A DNA stretch of 64,000 nt from Ascidiimonas sp046199005 (GTDB lineage: Bacteria; Bacteroidota; Bacteroidia; Flavobacteriales; Flavobacteriaceae): NCBI GenBank assembly GCA_046199005.1, contig CP176050.1:1798001-1862000 (forward strand). The letters run 5' to 3'. The position numbers were made by a program, and so were the translations under genes. The notes below the pieces were generated by a model, which saw only the letters and a program-made list of their open reading frames with translations, made no database searches and had not been told where the DNA came from. Of the stretch, positions 36,001 to 44,083 are shown piece after piece (the first letter of the stretch is position 1; each line of letters begins with the position of its first letter).

Positions 36001-36308
36001 GCAATGAAACCAGTTACTCGAATGCTGAGATATTCTCTCATGCCTACCAGTCGCTCGGTATTGGTACATTGGTTGGGATGCCCACTTTTGGTGCTGTAAT
36101 TTCTACGGGTGCTACCAGGCTCATAGATGGCTCGATCGTTAGAATGCCTTTTAGAGGTTGGTATGTTAAAAGCACTGAGAAAAACATGGAGCTGGGTCCT
36201 GCTGTTCCCGATATTGTTCTGGACAATGCTCCAGATGATAAGGCAAAAGGTAAAGATGTGCAGTTAGAACGAGCAGTGAGAGAATTACTGAGACAGCTTG
36301 ACAATTAA
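33096..36308 (+). CDS. Tricorn-like S41 protease with PD40 propellers
   Basis: This 1070-residue protein has a signal peptide (ending HAQ, residue 20). Two sets of WD40/PD40 propeller repeats come next (HDGTKIAFNYQGDVW, NADGTKIAFQSDRFG, SPDGKSIAYIKG, SPDGKKLVFSSNR). An acidic linker rich in Glu and Lys lies near residues 548-565. A PDZ domain (about 765-840) and a C-terminal S41 peptidase domain follow. The catalytic serine is expected in NETSYSNAEIF, near a VDVRYNGGGW-like IDVRYNGGGW strand. Tricorn core proteases thread peptides through the propellers to an inner active site. This one is exported, so it probably degrades peptides in the periplasm. It is monocistronic or leads into the 36387 gene. 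Confidence 0.92.
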   Translation: MKFTSLFCLSFLFTIVIHAQEPLVHFPALNHDGTKIAFNYQGDVWTMDIAGNNVKRITIHEAYDTKPIWNADGTKIAFQSDRFGNNDIYLISSEGGLPKRLTFHSGNDLITDFTADGTIIFNTRRYFQQVEREPEIHIIDAVGGTPYRYMTSLGFDAVLSPDKSKIAFTKGSCRLEREAYRGPANRDVWIYHIKSDQYHQITTDEGNDFYPQWATNETLYFQSARSGKYNVHKIEINANGSKKGNISAVTNFEDFGIFSYDVSKNGKRLVFAKMDQLYIMDLPSGLPQRIKLDLKADYRFDPVELKTFTSNVNNVSPSPSGDYSLLEVRGEIFIKKNGKEGKRTVNLSNSAYRDREAAWLDNDRVIFISDRNGQNDLYLVTSDDPNEKDLFKTLKHKIVRLTNSKEQEHSPKISPDGKSIAYIKGRGKLIVASISKEGKITSPKVLLDGWDTPSGVAWSPDSKWLAYSLSGLNFNEEIYIHKADNSKPPVNVSMHPKYDVNPIWSPDGKKLVFSSNRNNSDFDVWFIWLQKKDWEKTKEDWEELAAEEEAPKKEKKEDEDAPIIMTIDFEDIFERQVQVTSFTGGEFAEAVSKDAQLIYYTTSLGNRGDAKVDADLYSIKWNGKDLKALTSNNQRPSNVIADAKYMHLYYTTSGGKLNRLNMKDGKATAQPFTARINIDYDKESDQIFEEAWKAVNDGFYDPDFHGKDWGALKSIYKPLAMKASTRVDFKSMFNWMLGQINASHMGMYRGEERTELQKQETGLLGVSVIPADKKGVKIVEVVSNMPADRTESKLSVGEIIKGVNGHVLEENDNFYEFLNETSDQKIYLTVEDSYGKEREVIIRPKNSSRIENYNAWVKDRKKLTDQYSNGRLGYIHIQGMNWQSFERFERELTAAGLGKEGIVIDVRYNGGGWTTDYLMAVLNVRQHAYTIPRGAAKNLEKEQRNFKEYYPFSERLPLASWTKPSVALCNETSYSNAEIFSHAYQSLGIGTLVGMPTFGAVISTGATRLIDGSIVRMPFRGWYVKSTEKNMELGPAVPDIVLDNAPDDKAKGKDVQLERAVRELLRQLDN

Positions 36309-36386
36309 AAAGCGTTTTCTAGCATATTTAAGAGTGCCAGTTGGGTTCGTTCGTTTTGAAAACTTATCTTAGCTAAAATCTAAGGT

Positions 36387-37220
36387 ATGATAAGGTTCAA
36401 AATCGCTTTGTTTTTTTTTAGTTGCTTTAATTTTTTAAATGCGCAACCCAATACAATAAAAGAAACTGAATCTGAAACTATTGCGCTGGCACTAGAGCTT
36501 TATAAATCTGAGTCTGCTTCCTGGCAGTCTACAGACCTCTTACTTGAACAGCACAAAAATCTTTTAGCGTCTGTCAAAGGTTATATCTCCTATAACGAAG
36601 GGGAGGTAACCAAATCTATCTATTATGGTGGCAATCATGAAAAAGTATTTTTTCAGGTAACTTTTAAAGATCTTCTGAAGTTTAGGAATCTCTATGAGAT
36701 AGATACTGTAGTACGCGAGATTACCCCATTTGAAAAAAGACTTATCTCCGTAAGAGAGCTGGCCAGAATGAATATGAGCCAGAATGTCGGGGATATATTT
36801 ACTACGTATCAAAAAACCTCGATCAATTTTGTTCCCGTCGCCTTTGAAGATCGTCTTTTTGTTTTTGCTTTTACGGCTCCTAAAGAAACTGGCGTTGTTT
36901 TACTAGGCAATGATTATGTTTTTAGATTTGACGAGAAGGATGCACTGCTTGAAGTAAACAAAATGCACAATTCCTTGTTGCAATTTAAAGTAGATGCAGA
37001 AACTACTTATCACAGTCACGTTCTGGACGAATACCCGTTAATGACGGCCACCGATCTCTGTACACTTATGCTCTACGCACCTTATATCTCCTGGAAGAGC
37101 CATATTGTCTTTTCTGAGGATTATGTATCTCTTTGGAATAAGGATAAAGAGGGATTTCTCGTACTTACCAAAGCCGCCTGGGAAAAAATCAATACTACCG
37201 ATAAATCAAATGAAAATTGA
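36387..37220 (+). CDS. Unknown secreted protein, first gene of the 5-oxoprolinase operon
   Basis: This 277-residue protein has a signal peptide (FLNAQ, about residue 20) and no domain I recognise. The mature part is mixed alpha/beta and contains FEKRLISVRELARMN and a YHSHVLDEYPLMTATDLCTLMLYAPY segment. Its stop overlaps the TTG start of the transporter gene (TTGA), so it is translationally coupled to the Nramp-like and PxpABC genes. A role in sensing or handling the same substrate in the periplasm is a guess. It starts 78 bp after the tricorn protease stop. Confidence 0.75.
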   Translation: MIRFKIALFFFSCFNFLNAQPNTIKETESETIALALELYKSESASWQSTDLLLEQHKNLLASVKGYISYNEGEVTKSIYYGGNHEKVFFQVTFKDLLKFRNLYEIDTVVREITPFEKRLISVRELARMNMSQNVGDIFTTYQKTSINFVPVAFEDRLFVFAFTAPKETGVVLLGNDYVFRFDEKDALLEVNKMHNSLLQFKVDAETTYHSHVLDEYPLMTATDLCTLMLYAPYISWKSHIVFSEDYVSLWNKDKEGFLVLTKAAWEKINTTDKSNEN

Positions 37221-38419
37221 TAAAGGCTCTTAGAAACATAGGGCCAGGTGCCCTCGTGGCGGCAGCGTTCATAGGTCCTGGAACCGTAACCGTTTGTACA
37301 CTTGCAGGAGTTCAGTTCGGTACTTCCTTATTGTGGGCGATGTTGCTTTCGGTGCTTGCTACGGCAATTTTACAAGAAATGGCGGCCAGAGTAGGTATAG
37401 TTACTCAAAAAGGATTGGCAGAGATCATTCGACTGCAGCTCCATAATCCGAATTTAAGAATCGTCGTACTCACGCTCATTGCAATGGCTATAATTCTTGG
37501 TAATGCTGCTTATGAGGCTGGTAATATTAGCGGTGCAGTCTTGGGCGTTGAGGCGATCTTTGGCAGCAAATATGTATCATATGCACCCTTAGTAATAGGA
37601 GGGATCGCTTTTTTCCTTCTTTTTATAGGAAATTACAAATCTTTAGAACGGAGTTTGGTGAGCTTGGTGGTTGTGATGAGTCTTTCATTTATACTTACTG
37701 CCATCCTTACGGGACCGGCATTTGTTGAAGTTTTGAAGGGTATGCTTATTCCCCGAATGCCAAAAGATAGCTTGCTAACGATAGTAGCTCTTGTAGGCAC
37801 AACCATAGTTCCTTACAACCTTTTTCTTCATGCATCCCTGGTGAAGGAGAAATGGTCTTCAGTGACTAGTCTAAAAGCTGCCAGAAATGACACTTACTTT
37901 TCGGTATTATTAGGCGGGCTAGTATCTATTTCAATTATGGTTGCTGCCTCGGGTTTACAAATTGAAAAAGTAAAAAATGCCATGGATCTTGCTAGGGGAT
38001 TAGAACCCCTTTATGGTGAAGCCGCCAGATATTTCTTGGGAATAGGATTGTTTGCCGCAGGTATTACCTCTGCCGTTACGGCGCCGCTGGCAGCTGCCTA
38101 TGTGGCAAATAGTATTTTTGGATGGAAAGCTGGATTGAAAGATCATCGTTTTCGTATGGTTTGGATGTTGATATTGTTTTTAGGTCTCGGCTTCTTATCT
38201 CTTAATATTACCCCTATTCAAATAATTCGAATCGCGCAGATCGCCAATGGTTTGCTGCTTCCGGTGATCGCTGTTTTTTTGGTATGGGTCGTAAACAGAC
38301 CAGGGGTTTTAGGAGCTTATAAAAATTCAAAATTTCAAAATTTTCTCGGAGTGCTCATCATATTATTTACCCTATTCCTTGGGATTATGGGAATTTCAAA
38401 AGTAATTAACAGTTTATGA
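37217..38419 (+). CDS. Divergent Nramp-fold transporter (YcsG-like), probable 5-oxoproline uptake
   Basis: This 400-residue inner-membrane protein has about eleven helices and clear Nramp-family similarity. The metal site is not conserved: the helix 1 motif DPGN reads GPGT (20-23), and the helix 6 motif MPHN reads VPYN (198-201). The metal-binding Asp and Met are therefore gone, and it is unlikely to carry Mn2+ or Fe2+. It overlaps pxpA by 4 bp (ATGA). In Bacillus subtilis the Nramp-like gene ycsG also lies beside pxpA (ycsF) and pxpBC. Import of 5-oxoproline or a related organic solute is the simplest inference. The start is a TTG overlapping the preceding stop. Confidence 0.85.
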   Translation: MIKALRNIGPGALVAAAFIGPGTVTVCTLAGVQFGTSLLWAMLLSVLATAILQEMAARVGIVTQKGLAEIIRLQLHNPNLRIVVLTLIAMAIILGNAAYEAGNISGAVLGVEAIFGSKYVSYAPLVIGGIAFFLLFIGNYKSLERSLVSLVVVMSLSFILTAILTGPAFVEVLKGMLIPRMPKDSLLTIVALVGTTIVPYNLFLHASLVKEKWSSVTSLKAARNDTYFSVLLGGLVSISIMVAASGLQIEKVKNAMDLARGLEPLYGEAARYFLGIGLFAAGITSAVTAPLAAAYVANSIFGWKAGLKDHRFRMVWMLILFLGLGFLSLNITPIQIIRIAQIANGLLLPVIAVFLVWVVNRPGVLGAYKNSKFQNFLGVLIILFTLFLGIMGISKVINSL

Positions 38420-39174
38420 TCCAAAAGGAAAGCATAGATATCAATTGTGATGTGGGGGAGGGGCTTGATAACGAATCGAGTATTTTACCACTTATTTCCA
38501 GATGTAACATAGCTTGTGGCGGACATGCGGGAAATGAGGATACCATATTAAAAGTAATGGAACTTGCCAAAGTACATCAGGTAGCTGTTGGAGCACACCC
38601 TTCGTATCCAGACCAGACTAATTTTGGACGAGAGGTAATGAAAATAGGTACCCGCGCTTTAAGAGCTTCGCTTATCGCTCAATTAAAATTATTTAAGAAA
38701 TGCGCCAAGGCAAGATCGTTAAATGTAACGCATATTAAACCTCATGGCGCTTTATATAATCAGGCACAAACTAATAAAAAAATTGCCCTAACCATCGTAA
38801 AAGCGTCATTAATGGTTTTTCCTGAAGCAGTTCTTTTGGCTCCTTTTAATTCTGAACTTTCTAAAGTAGCACTGGCGTATGGCACGAGAGTTATGTATGA
38901 AGCTTTTGGCGATAGAAGTTATAATGAAGACTTGACATTGGTGTCGCGTAAAGAATCAAACGCAATTATTCATGACCCGGTTTTGGTTTTGAAGCATATA
39001 ATTCAAATGGTAAAACTGCAAACTGTACGATCTGTAAGTGGTAAAAATATAACTATTAGAGCCGATACCTTTTGCATACATGGAGATAATCCTGATGTAG
39101 AAAAAATACTTAACTTTATCAACCAGGGGCTTATCGATCAAGGATGGGCAATTAGCAAATGGAATATAAAATAA
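38416..39174 (+). CDS. pxpA: 5-oxoprolinase subunit PxpA (LamB/YcsF family)
   Basis: This 252-residue protein opens with IDINCDVGEGLDNE and contains SRCNIACGGHAGNED, GAHPSYPDQTNFGRE and HIKPHGALYNQ, the conserved histidines and acids of the LamB/YcsF fold. PxpA works with PxpB and PxpC to open 5-oxoproline to glutamate using ATP, which removes a metabolite formed spontaneously from glutamine and glutamate. The length is normal. It overlaps the transporter gene by 4 bp and pxpB by 16 bp, a sign of tight co-translation. Confidence 0.94.
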   Translation: MIQKESIDINCDVGEGLDNESSILPLISRCNIACGGHAGNEDTILKVMELAKVHQVAVGAHPSYPDQTNFGREVMKIGTRALRASLIAQLKLFKKCAKARSLNVTHIKPHGALYNQAQTNKKIALTIVKASLMVFPEAVLLAPFNSELSKVALAYGTRVMYEAFGDRSYNEDLTLVSRKESNAIIHDPVLVLKHIIQMVKLQTVRSVSGKNITIRADTFCIHGDNPDVEKILNFINQGLIDQGWAISKWNIK

Positions 39175-39890
39175 CTTATAAAGCGTTTGGCGAACATGCA
39201 GTGCTCGTTGAATGGCCATCTAAGATCAACGAGGATATCTTATTCAATATCTTAAATTATAGAGAACGACTAAAGGAGTTCTTTAAAAAGAAGAACTTTG
39301 AATTTATACCTTCCTACACCTCACTAGCGGTTATTGACCTTGATAAAAAAGTGAATCCGGAGAAACTTATTGATCAGTTAAAGGAACACGAAGATAAGAA
39401 AATTGAAGGCGTTCAATTGAGAAGAAAACTTTGGAAACTTCCGGTATGCTACGATTTGGAGTTTGCGATGGATCTTGAAAAGTTATGTACGGAAAAGGGA
39501 TTGAAACAAGACAGATTCGTGAAACTTCATGAAGATCAGGTGTATACGGTTTATTGTATGGGCTTTTTACCCGGATTTATGTATTTAGGAGGTTTGCCGG
39601 AAGCATTGCACTCAAAACGGCTTGAGACCCCTCGTTTAAAAGTACCGGCCGGTTCGGTGGGAATTGGAGGTAGTCAAACAGGTATTTATCCTCAGCAATC
39701 TCCGGGAGGCTGGAATATAATCGGAAACTCTCCGGTACAATTATTCAATGTCTCAAAAAAACCTCCTTGTTTCATATCGGTTGGCGATCGTGTTCAATTC
39801 TATTCAATTTCGAAACCTGAATATGATATTCTAAAAATAAAAGTTGAAACGGGCATTTATACGCCTGAAAATTCTGCATGGAATGATTAA
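39159..39890 (+). CDS. pxpB: 5-oxoprolinase subunit PxpB (KipI family)
   Basis: This 243-residue protein of the KipI/Pxp subunit family has FGEHAVLVEWP near the start and IPSYTSLAVI. It also has the signature YCMGFLPGFMYLGGLPE, RLKVPAGSVGIGG and QTGIYPQQSPGGWNIIG. PxpB forms the catalytic unit with PxpC; in Bacillus the KipI homologue also inhibits a sporulation kinase, but gene context here points to 5-oxoprolinase. It overlaps pxpA by 16 bp and pxpC by 8 bp. Confidence 0.94.
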   Translation: MEYKITYKAFGEHAVLVEWPSKINEDILFNILNYRERLKEFFKKKNFEFIPSYTSLAVIDLDKKVNPEKLIDQLKEHEDKKIEGVQLRRKLWKLPVCYDLEFAMDLEKLCTEKGLKQDRFVKLHEDQVYTVYCMGFLPGFMYLGGLPEALHSKRLETPRLKVPAGSVGIGGSQTGIYPQQSPGGWNIIGNSPVQLFNVSKKPPCFISVGDRVQFYSISKPEYDILKIKVETGIYTPENSAWND

Positions 39891-40719
39891 AATAGATAAA
39901 CCAGGTTTCTACACCACAATTCAGGACGGCGGAAGATTTGGATTTAGAAACTATGGAGTACCTGTTTCAGGGGCTATGGATAGGATTGCGTACAATCAGG
40001 GGAATCAGCTACTTGGAAATTCGCAGAACGCTGCCAGTCTTGAGATCACGATGACGGGCCCATCGTTGGTTTTTGAAAAAAATACAGCGATTGCCATCAC
40101 CGGGGCTTTTATGACACCCAAGATCAACGATTTACTGGTTTTAAACAATCAGGTGCTAATCGTTAATGAAGGTGATACACTCAGTTTTGGAAAACCGGTA
40201 AAAGGCTTTAGAGCGTATCTTGCGGTATCTGGTGGATTTCTTACCGACGAAGTGCTGGGAAGCCGATCTTTCATGAAAAACATAACAAAATCTGATACAC
40301 TTAAAGAAAACGAATATTTGGCGATAGGAGAATTCAATAGAGAAATCCCGCAGTTAACTGGAAATCAAGATACTTCATATCTTGAAGAAGAAACTATCTA
40401 TATCCTTAAAGGTCCCGAGTTTGAATTACTGACAGACGAACAAAAAGAAGCGATCTTTCATACTACTTTTTCGGTCTCAAAAGATAATAACCGAATGGCC
40501 TACCAATTAAATCAGTTGGTGGCACCTCATAACCATTCCATGCTAACTTCTGCCACCATACCAGGAACTGTACAATTAACCCCTCAGGGTAAGCTGATCA
40601 TTCTGATGAGAAACGGACAAACAACCGGTGGATATCTAAGAATATTTCAGCTTACGGAAAGATCGATATCGGTACTGGCTCAAAAAAAGAGTACAGACCA
40701 ATTAAGATTTAAGATGTAA
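39883..40719 (+). CDS. pxpC: 5-oxoprolinase subunit PxpC (biotin-dependent carboxyltransferase/KipA family)
   Basis: This 278-residue protein counts from ATG 39883, which overlaps the pxpB stop; an earlier in-frame TTG at 39844 would add 13 residues unlike the family and is not preferred. It shows IDKPGFYTTIQDGGRFGFR, YGVPVSGAMDR, GNSQNAASLEITMTGP and the C-terminal GQTTGGYLRI. These are typical of the KipA/PxpC family, related to urea amidolyase and carboxyltransferase domains. It is the last gene of the operon and converges, one base apart, with a small gene on the other strand. Confidence 0.94.
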   Translation: MIKIDKPGFYTTIQDGGRFGFRNYGVPVSGAMDRIAYNQGNQLLGNSQNAASLEITMTGPSLVFEKNTAIAITGAFMTPKINDLLVLNNQVLIVNEGDTLSFGKPVKGFRAYLAVSGGFLTDEVLGSRSFMKNITKSDTLKENEYLAIGEFNREIPQLTGNQDTSYLEEETIYILKGPEFELLTDEQKEAIFHTTFSVSKDNNRMAYQLNQLVAPHNHSMLTSATIPGTVQLTPQGKLIILMRNGQTTGGYLRIFQLTERSISVLAQKKSTDQLRFKM

Positions 40720-40720
40720 A

Positions 40721-41050
40721 CTATTTTTTTCTGCTCAAATCAATTTCTGAAGCTAATAATTCTAAGGCGCCATGCTCGCCTATCGATTCCTGAATAAACA
40801 TCGCTTTTTCTGAAAATGACTCATGCTTGAGAAAAGTTCGCCAGAGTGCCTTTATAAAATCGCTGTAAATCAGGCCATCATTCCAACTAATCAATTTATG
40901 GTGGTAAGCTGCTTCCAACAATTCAACGATGTCTTTTCTATGTGTCGATTCCACAGTAGTAGTACTATTCATTTGCCATTTTGAATTCGAAGATAAGTAC
41001 TTGATGATTTTATAAAAAGGGGAATTTTCCGGTTTCAAGCTGTTACTCAT
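40721..41050 (-). CDS. Unknown small protein
   Basis: This 109-residue, mostly helical, cytoplasmic-looking protein has no signal peptide and no domain I recognise. It has a central RKDIVELLEAAYHHKLISWNDG segment and a charged C-terminus. Its stop lies one base from the pxpC stop, without room for a separate terminator. The compact coding and the lack of an alternative frame support a real gene, but nothing indicates its job. Confidence 0.6.
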   Translation of the reverse strand: MSNSLKPENSPFYKIIKYLSSNSKWQMNSTTTVESTHRKDIVELLEAAYHHKLISWNDGLIYSDFIKALWRTFLKHESFSEKAMFIQESIGEHGALELLASEIDLSRKK

Positions 41051-41273
41051 TTATATATATAATTGGTATAGGTTTTAACATGAGCGTCTTACAAGACCAT
41101 TCGGAAATCTGTAAGTATTTAGGGGAATTTCCCCTTTTTTGTTTTTAAACAAAACTTATATCTATTTATAAATCAATGTTTTAAATAGTGTAAACAAGAT
41201 CAGGGAAAGTAAAAGAAGATAAAAACCAACATTATTTTATCTATCTTGTGATGAATTAAAAACCTCCAAAAAA

Positions 41274-41897
41274 ATGAAAAAAATCGTATTTAAAAGAGTG
41301 CACATACTTCTGTGCGCTGTCGTAATTTTTGGTTTAACATCATGTAAGATGGAAGAATGTTCATGCGAAAAATACCCTGAACTTCCAGCTTCTGTTGAAC
41401 GAAAATTGATTAAGGAAGATGTGGCTCGTAAGCTTAGTGAAGGATTTGTAGAGCGTATCAAGAAGTTACAAAGTCTTGAAGAAACCGTACAGAAGTATGC
41501 ATCGGTGGCTAGAAAAGAACAGAGTAGCATTGATAGTGAAGCGCTGAAGGCAATCTATAGTTCCGAAACCCATCCTCGGTTTGAGTTATCTGCCTCAAGC
41601 TATTACACTCTGGAAGAACTGGAGAGTTATATAGAGTACGCTAAGAGAGAGGCGGCAAAACAAAAGATCAATTTAGAAGGTTTCAGAATTTATATGGGCC
41701 TTTTTCCAGATGATGATAATTTTGAAAATAAAAAGAATTTCCTCACGGTTTTTATCACTCCTACTGGAAATTCAGCTACACAGGAAGGTGCGTTTATGAC
41801 AAATACAGCATTTGATGGATCTGACATTACCACCATCGGATCTCTTGAGTACGGCGGTAATGGCAATCCACCTAGCACCACTTTTCCCAATAATTGA
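41274..41897 (+). CDS. Unknown lipoprotein, first gene of sensory cassette 2
   Basis: This 207-residue protein has a lipoprotein signal (VVIFGLTSC, Cys about 24) directly followed by a Cys-rich stretch (KMEECSCEKYP). A charged helical middle part comes next. The C-terminal half contains YYTLEELESYIEYAKREAA, FRIYMGLFP and LTVFITPTGNSA, and the tail is Gly/Asn/Thr-rich (EYGGNGNPPSTTFPNN). The order of elements mirrors the 16181 protein of cassette 1, though that one lacks the lipoprotein signal. Both are followed by a membrane protein, a kinase and a regulator. It lies 18 bp before the membrane protein gene. Function unknown. Confidence 0.78.
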   Translation: MKKIVFKRVHILLCAVVIFGLTSCKMEECSCEKYPELPASVERKLIKEDVARKLSEGFVERIKKLQSLEETVQKYASVARKEQSSIDSEALKAIYSSETHPRFELSASSYYTLEELESYIEYAKREAAKQKINLEGFRIYMGLFPDDDNFENKKNFLTVFITPTGNSATQEGAFMTNTAFDGSDITTIGSLEYGGNGNPPSTTFPNN

Positions 41898-41915
41898 GAT
41901 GCTATTTAGAGCTTA

Positions 41916-42569
41916 ATGCAAGAACTTACCAATTATATTAAATACATTGCCCTGGCTTCGGCTATTATCAATACAATATTTTTTTACAAATATGCTGGAG
42001 GCAGGGCAAAATATTTTCTCTTTTCCATTTGGTTCATAGCGGTAACCGAGTTTTCTTATCGCTTTTTTTATTATTACGTTTTTAATGAAGATATAAGTAG
42101 CTCAAAGATTGTTGTTAACACCTATACGCTGGTTCAATTTTCTTTTTATTTTTTATGGTACCGATACCTTATGAAAAATCAAGTTAATAGGAGATTAACC
42201 CTTACTTTTTTAGGTCTTTTTTATCTTTCATTTATATTGATAAGTATATTTTTACAGGGATTTACGGTCATAACACAAAGTTATGTGTATACCATAGGAA
42301 TGATATTTTTGGTAGTTATTATCATTCTATACTTTATGGAGATACTTGCAAGTGAGTTCACCCTTCAATTTGGAAGGTCTGTATATTTCTGGTTTAGTCT
42401 TGGGCTGCTATTATTTCATGTACCATTTATGCCTTTTATGTTTATAGCAGAATATCTTAAATTTAATCAGAGTATACCTTATGCGGTTGTACTCTTTGGT
42501 CTCAACCTGATCATGCATGGATGTTTTATTTTTGGCGTATTATGGAGCAAAAAGAAATACAATTTTTAG
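41916..42569 (+). CDS. Polytopic membrane protein, sensory cassette 2
   Basis: This 217-residue protein has about seven membrane helices and no soluble domain. It resembles the 16573 protein in length, helix spacing and the aromatic helix NTYTLVQFSFYFLWYRYLM, so I take the two as paralogues. The C-terminus is short and basic (WSKKKYNF), inside by the positive-inside rule. It overlaps the kinase gene by 28 bp, the same arrangement as in cassette 1. A membrane sensor for the kinase is the likely role. No ligand can be named. Confidence 0.82.
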   Translation: MQELTNYIKYIALASAIINTIFFYKYAGGRAKYFLFSIWFIAVTEFSYRFFYYYVFNEDISSSKIVVNTYTLVQFSFYFLWYRYLMKNQVNRRLTLTFLGLFYLSFILISIFLQGFTVITQSYVYTIGMIFLVVIIILYFMEILASEFTLQFGRSVYFWFSLGLLLFHVPFMPFMFIAEYLKFNQSIPYAVVLFGLNLIMHGCFIFGVLWSKKKYNF

Positions 42570-43330
42570 TACTGGCAGTTTCTATTGTTTTAATTATTCT
42601 GGTGGTCACGCTCATCCTCATTTTTTCAGTTTTTCAGAAGAGAAAAACACAACTCATTATTGAAAAGGCGGAAGAAAAAAGACATTTTGAAGTAGAATTG
42701 GCAAAATCACAAAATGAAATTCAAGAACAGACTTTCAAAAACATTAGCTGGGAATTACACGATAATATAGGTCAGTTGCTTTCGGTAGCCAAAATGCAAT
42801 TGAATATGTTGCAGTCAGAAATACCGGAAGCTCAGGCCAAAAGATTACAGGAAGCCTCTGATGTACTAGGAAAAGGGTTAAGCGAAATGCGGCAGTTGTC
42901 CAGATCGTTAAACTCCGATTTCATTTCAAATTTAGGGCTCGTTGAATCTTTCGAAGCAGAGATCAATCGTTTCAAACGAATGAATTTTTTCAAAATTAAT
43001 TACAATCTGATTGGAGAACCTTTTCCTATCGATAAGAAGGATGAAATTATCATTTTTAGGATATTTCAGGAGTGTTTTTCTAATTGTGTTAAATATTCAA
43101 AAGCTACAGAACTGGACATTGTGATCAAGTTTTCAGAAATGGGGCTATTTATTTCTTCCTGTGATAATGGTATTGGTTTTGATCCTGATACACAAATAAA
43201 AGGTACAGGTTTAATGAATATGCGTAAACGTGCAGAATTAATTAAATCAGATTTACAGGTAAAAGCGAATCTAAACAAAGGAGTTTGCGTAACTTTAAGA
43301 TATCCAATCAAGCAAATAACAACATCATGA
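42542..43330 (+). CDS. Sensor histidine kinase (HisKA_3), cassette 2
   Basis: This 262-residue kinase counts from ATG 42542; an in-frame ATG 21 bases earlier is possible but less likely. It has one N-terminal membrane helix (about 8-30), a coiled-coil linker, a HisKA_3 domain with His73 in WELHDNIGQLLS, and an HATPase_c domain (FQECFSNCVKYSKA, CDNGIGFD, GLMNMRKR). It has no sensor domain of its own. Its stop overlaps the regulator start (ATGA). It is a paralogue of the 17175 kinase by architecture and context. Confidence 0.92.
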   Translation: MEQKEIQFLVLAVSIVLIILVVTLILIFSVFQKRKTQLIIEKAEEKRHFEVELAKSQNEIQEQTFKNISWELHDNIGQLLSVAKMQLNMLQSEIPEAQAKRLQEASDVLGKGLSEMRQLSRSLNSDFISNLGLVESFEAEINRFKRMNFFKINYNLIGEPFPIDKKDEIIIFRIFQECFSNCVKYSKATELDIVIKFSEMGLFISSCDNGIGFDPDTQIKGTGLMNMRKRAELIKSDLQVKANLNKGVCVTLRYPIKQITTS

Positions 43331-43971
43331 AAAAGTATACCATCGCAATTGTAGACGATCATTTATTATTTGCGCAGTCTTTAGAGGCATTAGTGTCTTC
43401 TTTTAAAGATTATGAAGTAATTTTTCATGCCACCAATGGTCAAAACTTTATAGAAACCTTAAATAAGTCACGGCTAAAACCAGACGTAGTATTACTCGAC
43501 ATCAATATGCCCGTAATGAATGGTCTTGAAACGATGGCTTGGATTAAGAATTCCCATCCGGAAATGAAAACGATCGCACTCTCTATGGATGATAGTGAGG
43601 AGACTATTATTAAAATGCTAAGGTTGGGAGCGAAAGGATATTTACTCAAAGATATTCACCCTGATATTTTTAAAAAGGCAATCTCTGATGTTATCGAAAA
43701 GGGATTTTATTATTCAGACCGAATTACAAATACCCTTCTTGACACCCTGGACCGGAAAGAAAAAGATGAGGAGATTAAACTCAAAGACAGAGAGATTGAG
43801 TTCTTAAAACTTGCCTGTACTGAGAAAACGTACAAAGAAATTGCAGGTTTGATGTTTCTCTCTCCGAAAACCATAGATGGATATCGAGAAAATCTTTTTG
43901 ATAAATTAGATGTTAAAAGTCGTATTGGTCTTGTATTGTACGCCATCAAACACAAGATCATAGAAGTTTAG
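43327..43971 (+). CDS. NarL/LuxR-type response regulator, cassette 2
   Basis: This 214-residue protein counts from ATG 43327, which overlaps the kinase stop by 4 bp; an earlier in-frame start would lie inside the kinase gene. The receiver domain has DD10-11, Asp58 in VVLLDINMP, Ser in ALSMDD and Lys in YLLKDI. The C-terminal LuxR helix-turn-helix follows (about 140-200, LKDREIEFLKLAC and SPKTIDGYRENLF). It should take phosphate from the adjacent kinase. The GG-leader peptide gene 112 bp downstream on the same strand is the nearest possible target. Confidence 0.93.
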   Translation: MKKYTIAIVDDHLLFAQSLEALVSSFKDYEVIFHATNGQNFIETLNKSRLKPDVVLLDINMPVMNGLETMAWIKNSHPEMKTIALSMDDSEETIIKMLRLGAKGYLLKDIHPDIFKKAISDVIEKGFYYSDRITNTLLDTLDRKEKDEEIKLKDREIEFLKLACTEKTYKEIAGLMFLSPKTIDGYRENLFDKLDVKSRIGLVLYAIKHKIIEV

Positions 43972-44083
43972 AAATAGGCATTTCTTAAATATTATTTCAG
44001 AAATATTCGTTGTTTATGGTGTTAAATTCTATATAAAAGGTAATTTTTTCTTACTTTTAAAAAAATCCAAAATAACTTAAACA

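Noticed and set aside
37217..38419. Manganese/iron transporter annotation (MntH)
   Set aside because: The fold is Nramp, but the metal-binding residues of helices 1 and 6 are missing and the operon is for 5-oxoproline.
41117..41140. AGGGGAATTTCCCCT palindrome with T-run
   Set aside because: Looks like a terminator on the plus strand, but no plus-strand transcript obviously ends there and it lies upstream of a minus-strand gene; function not supportable.
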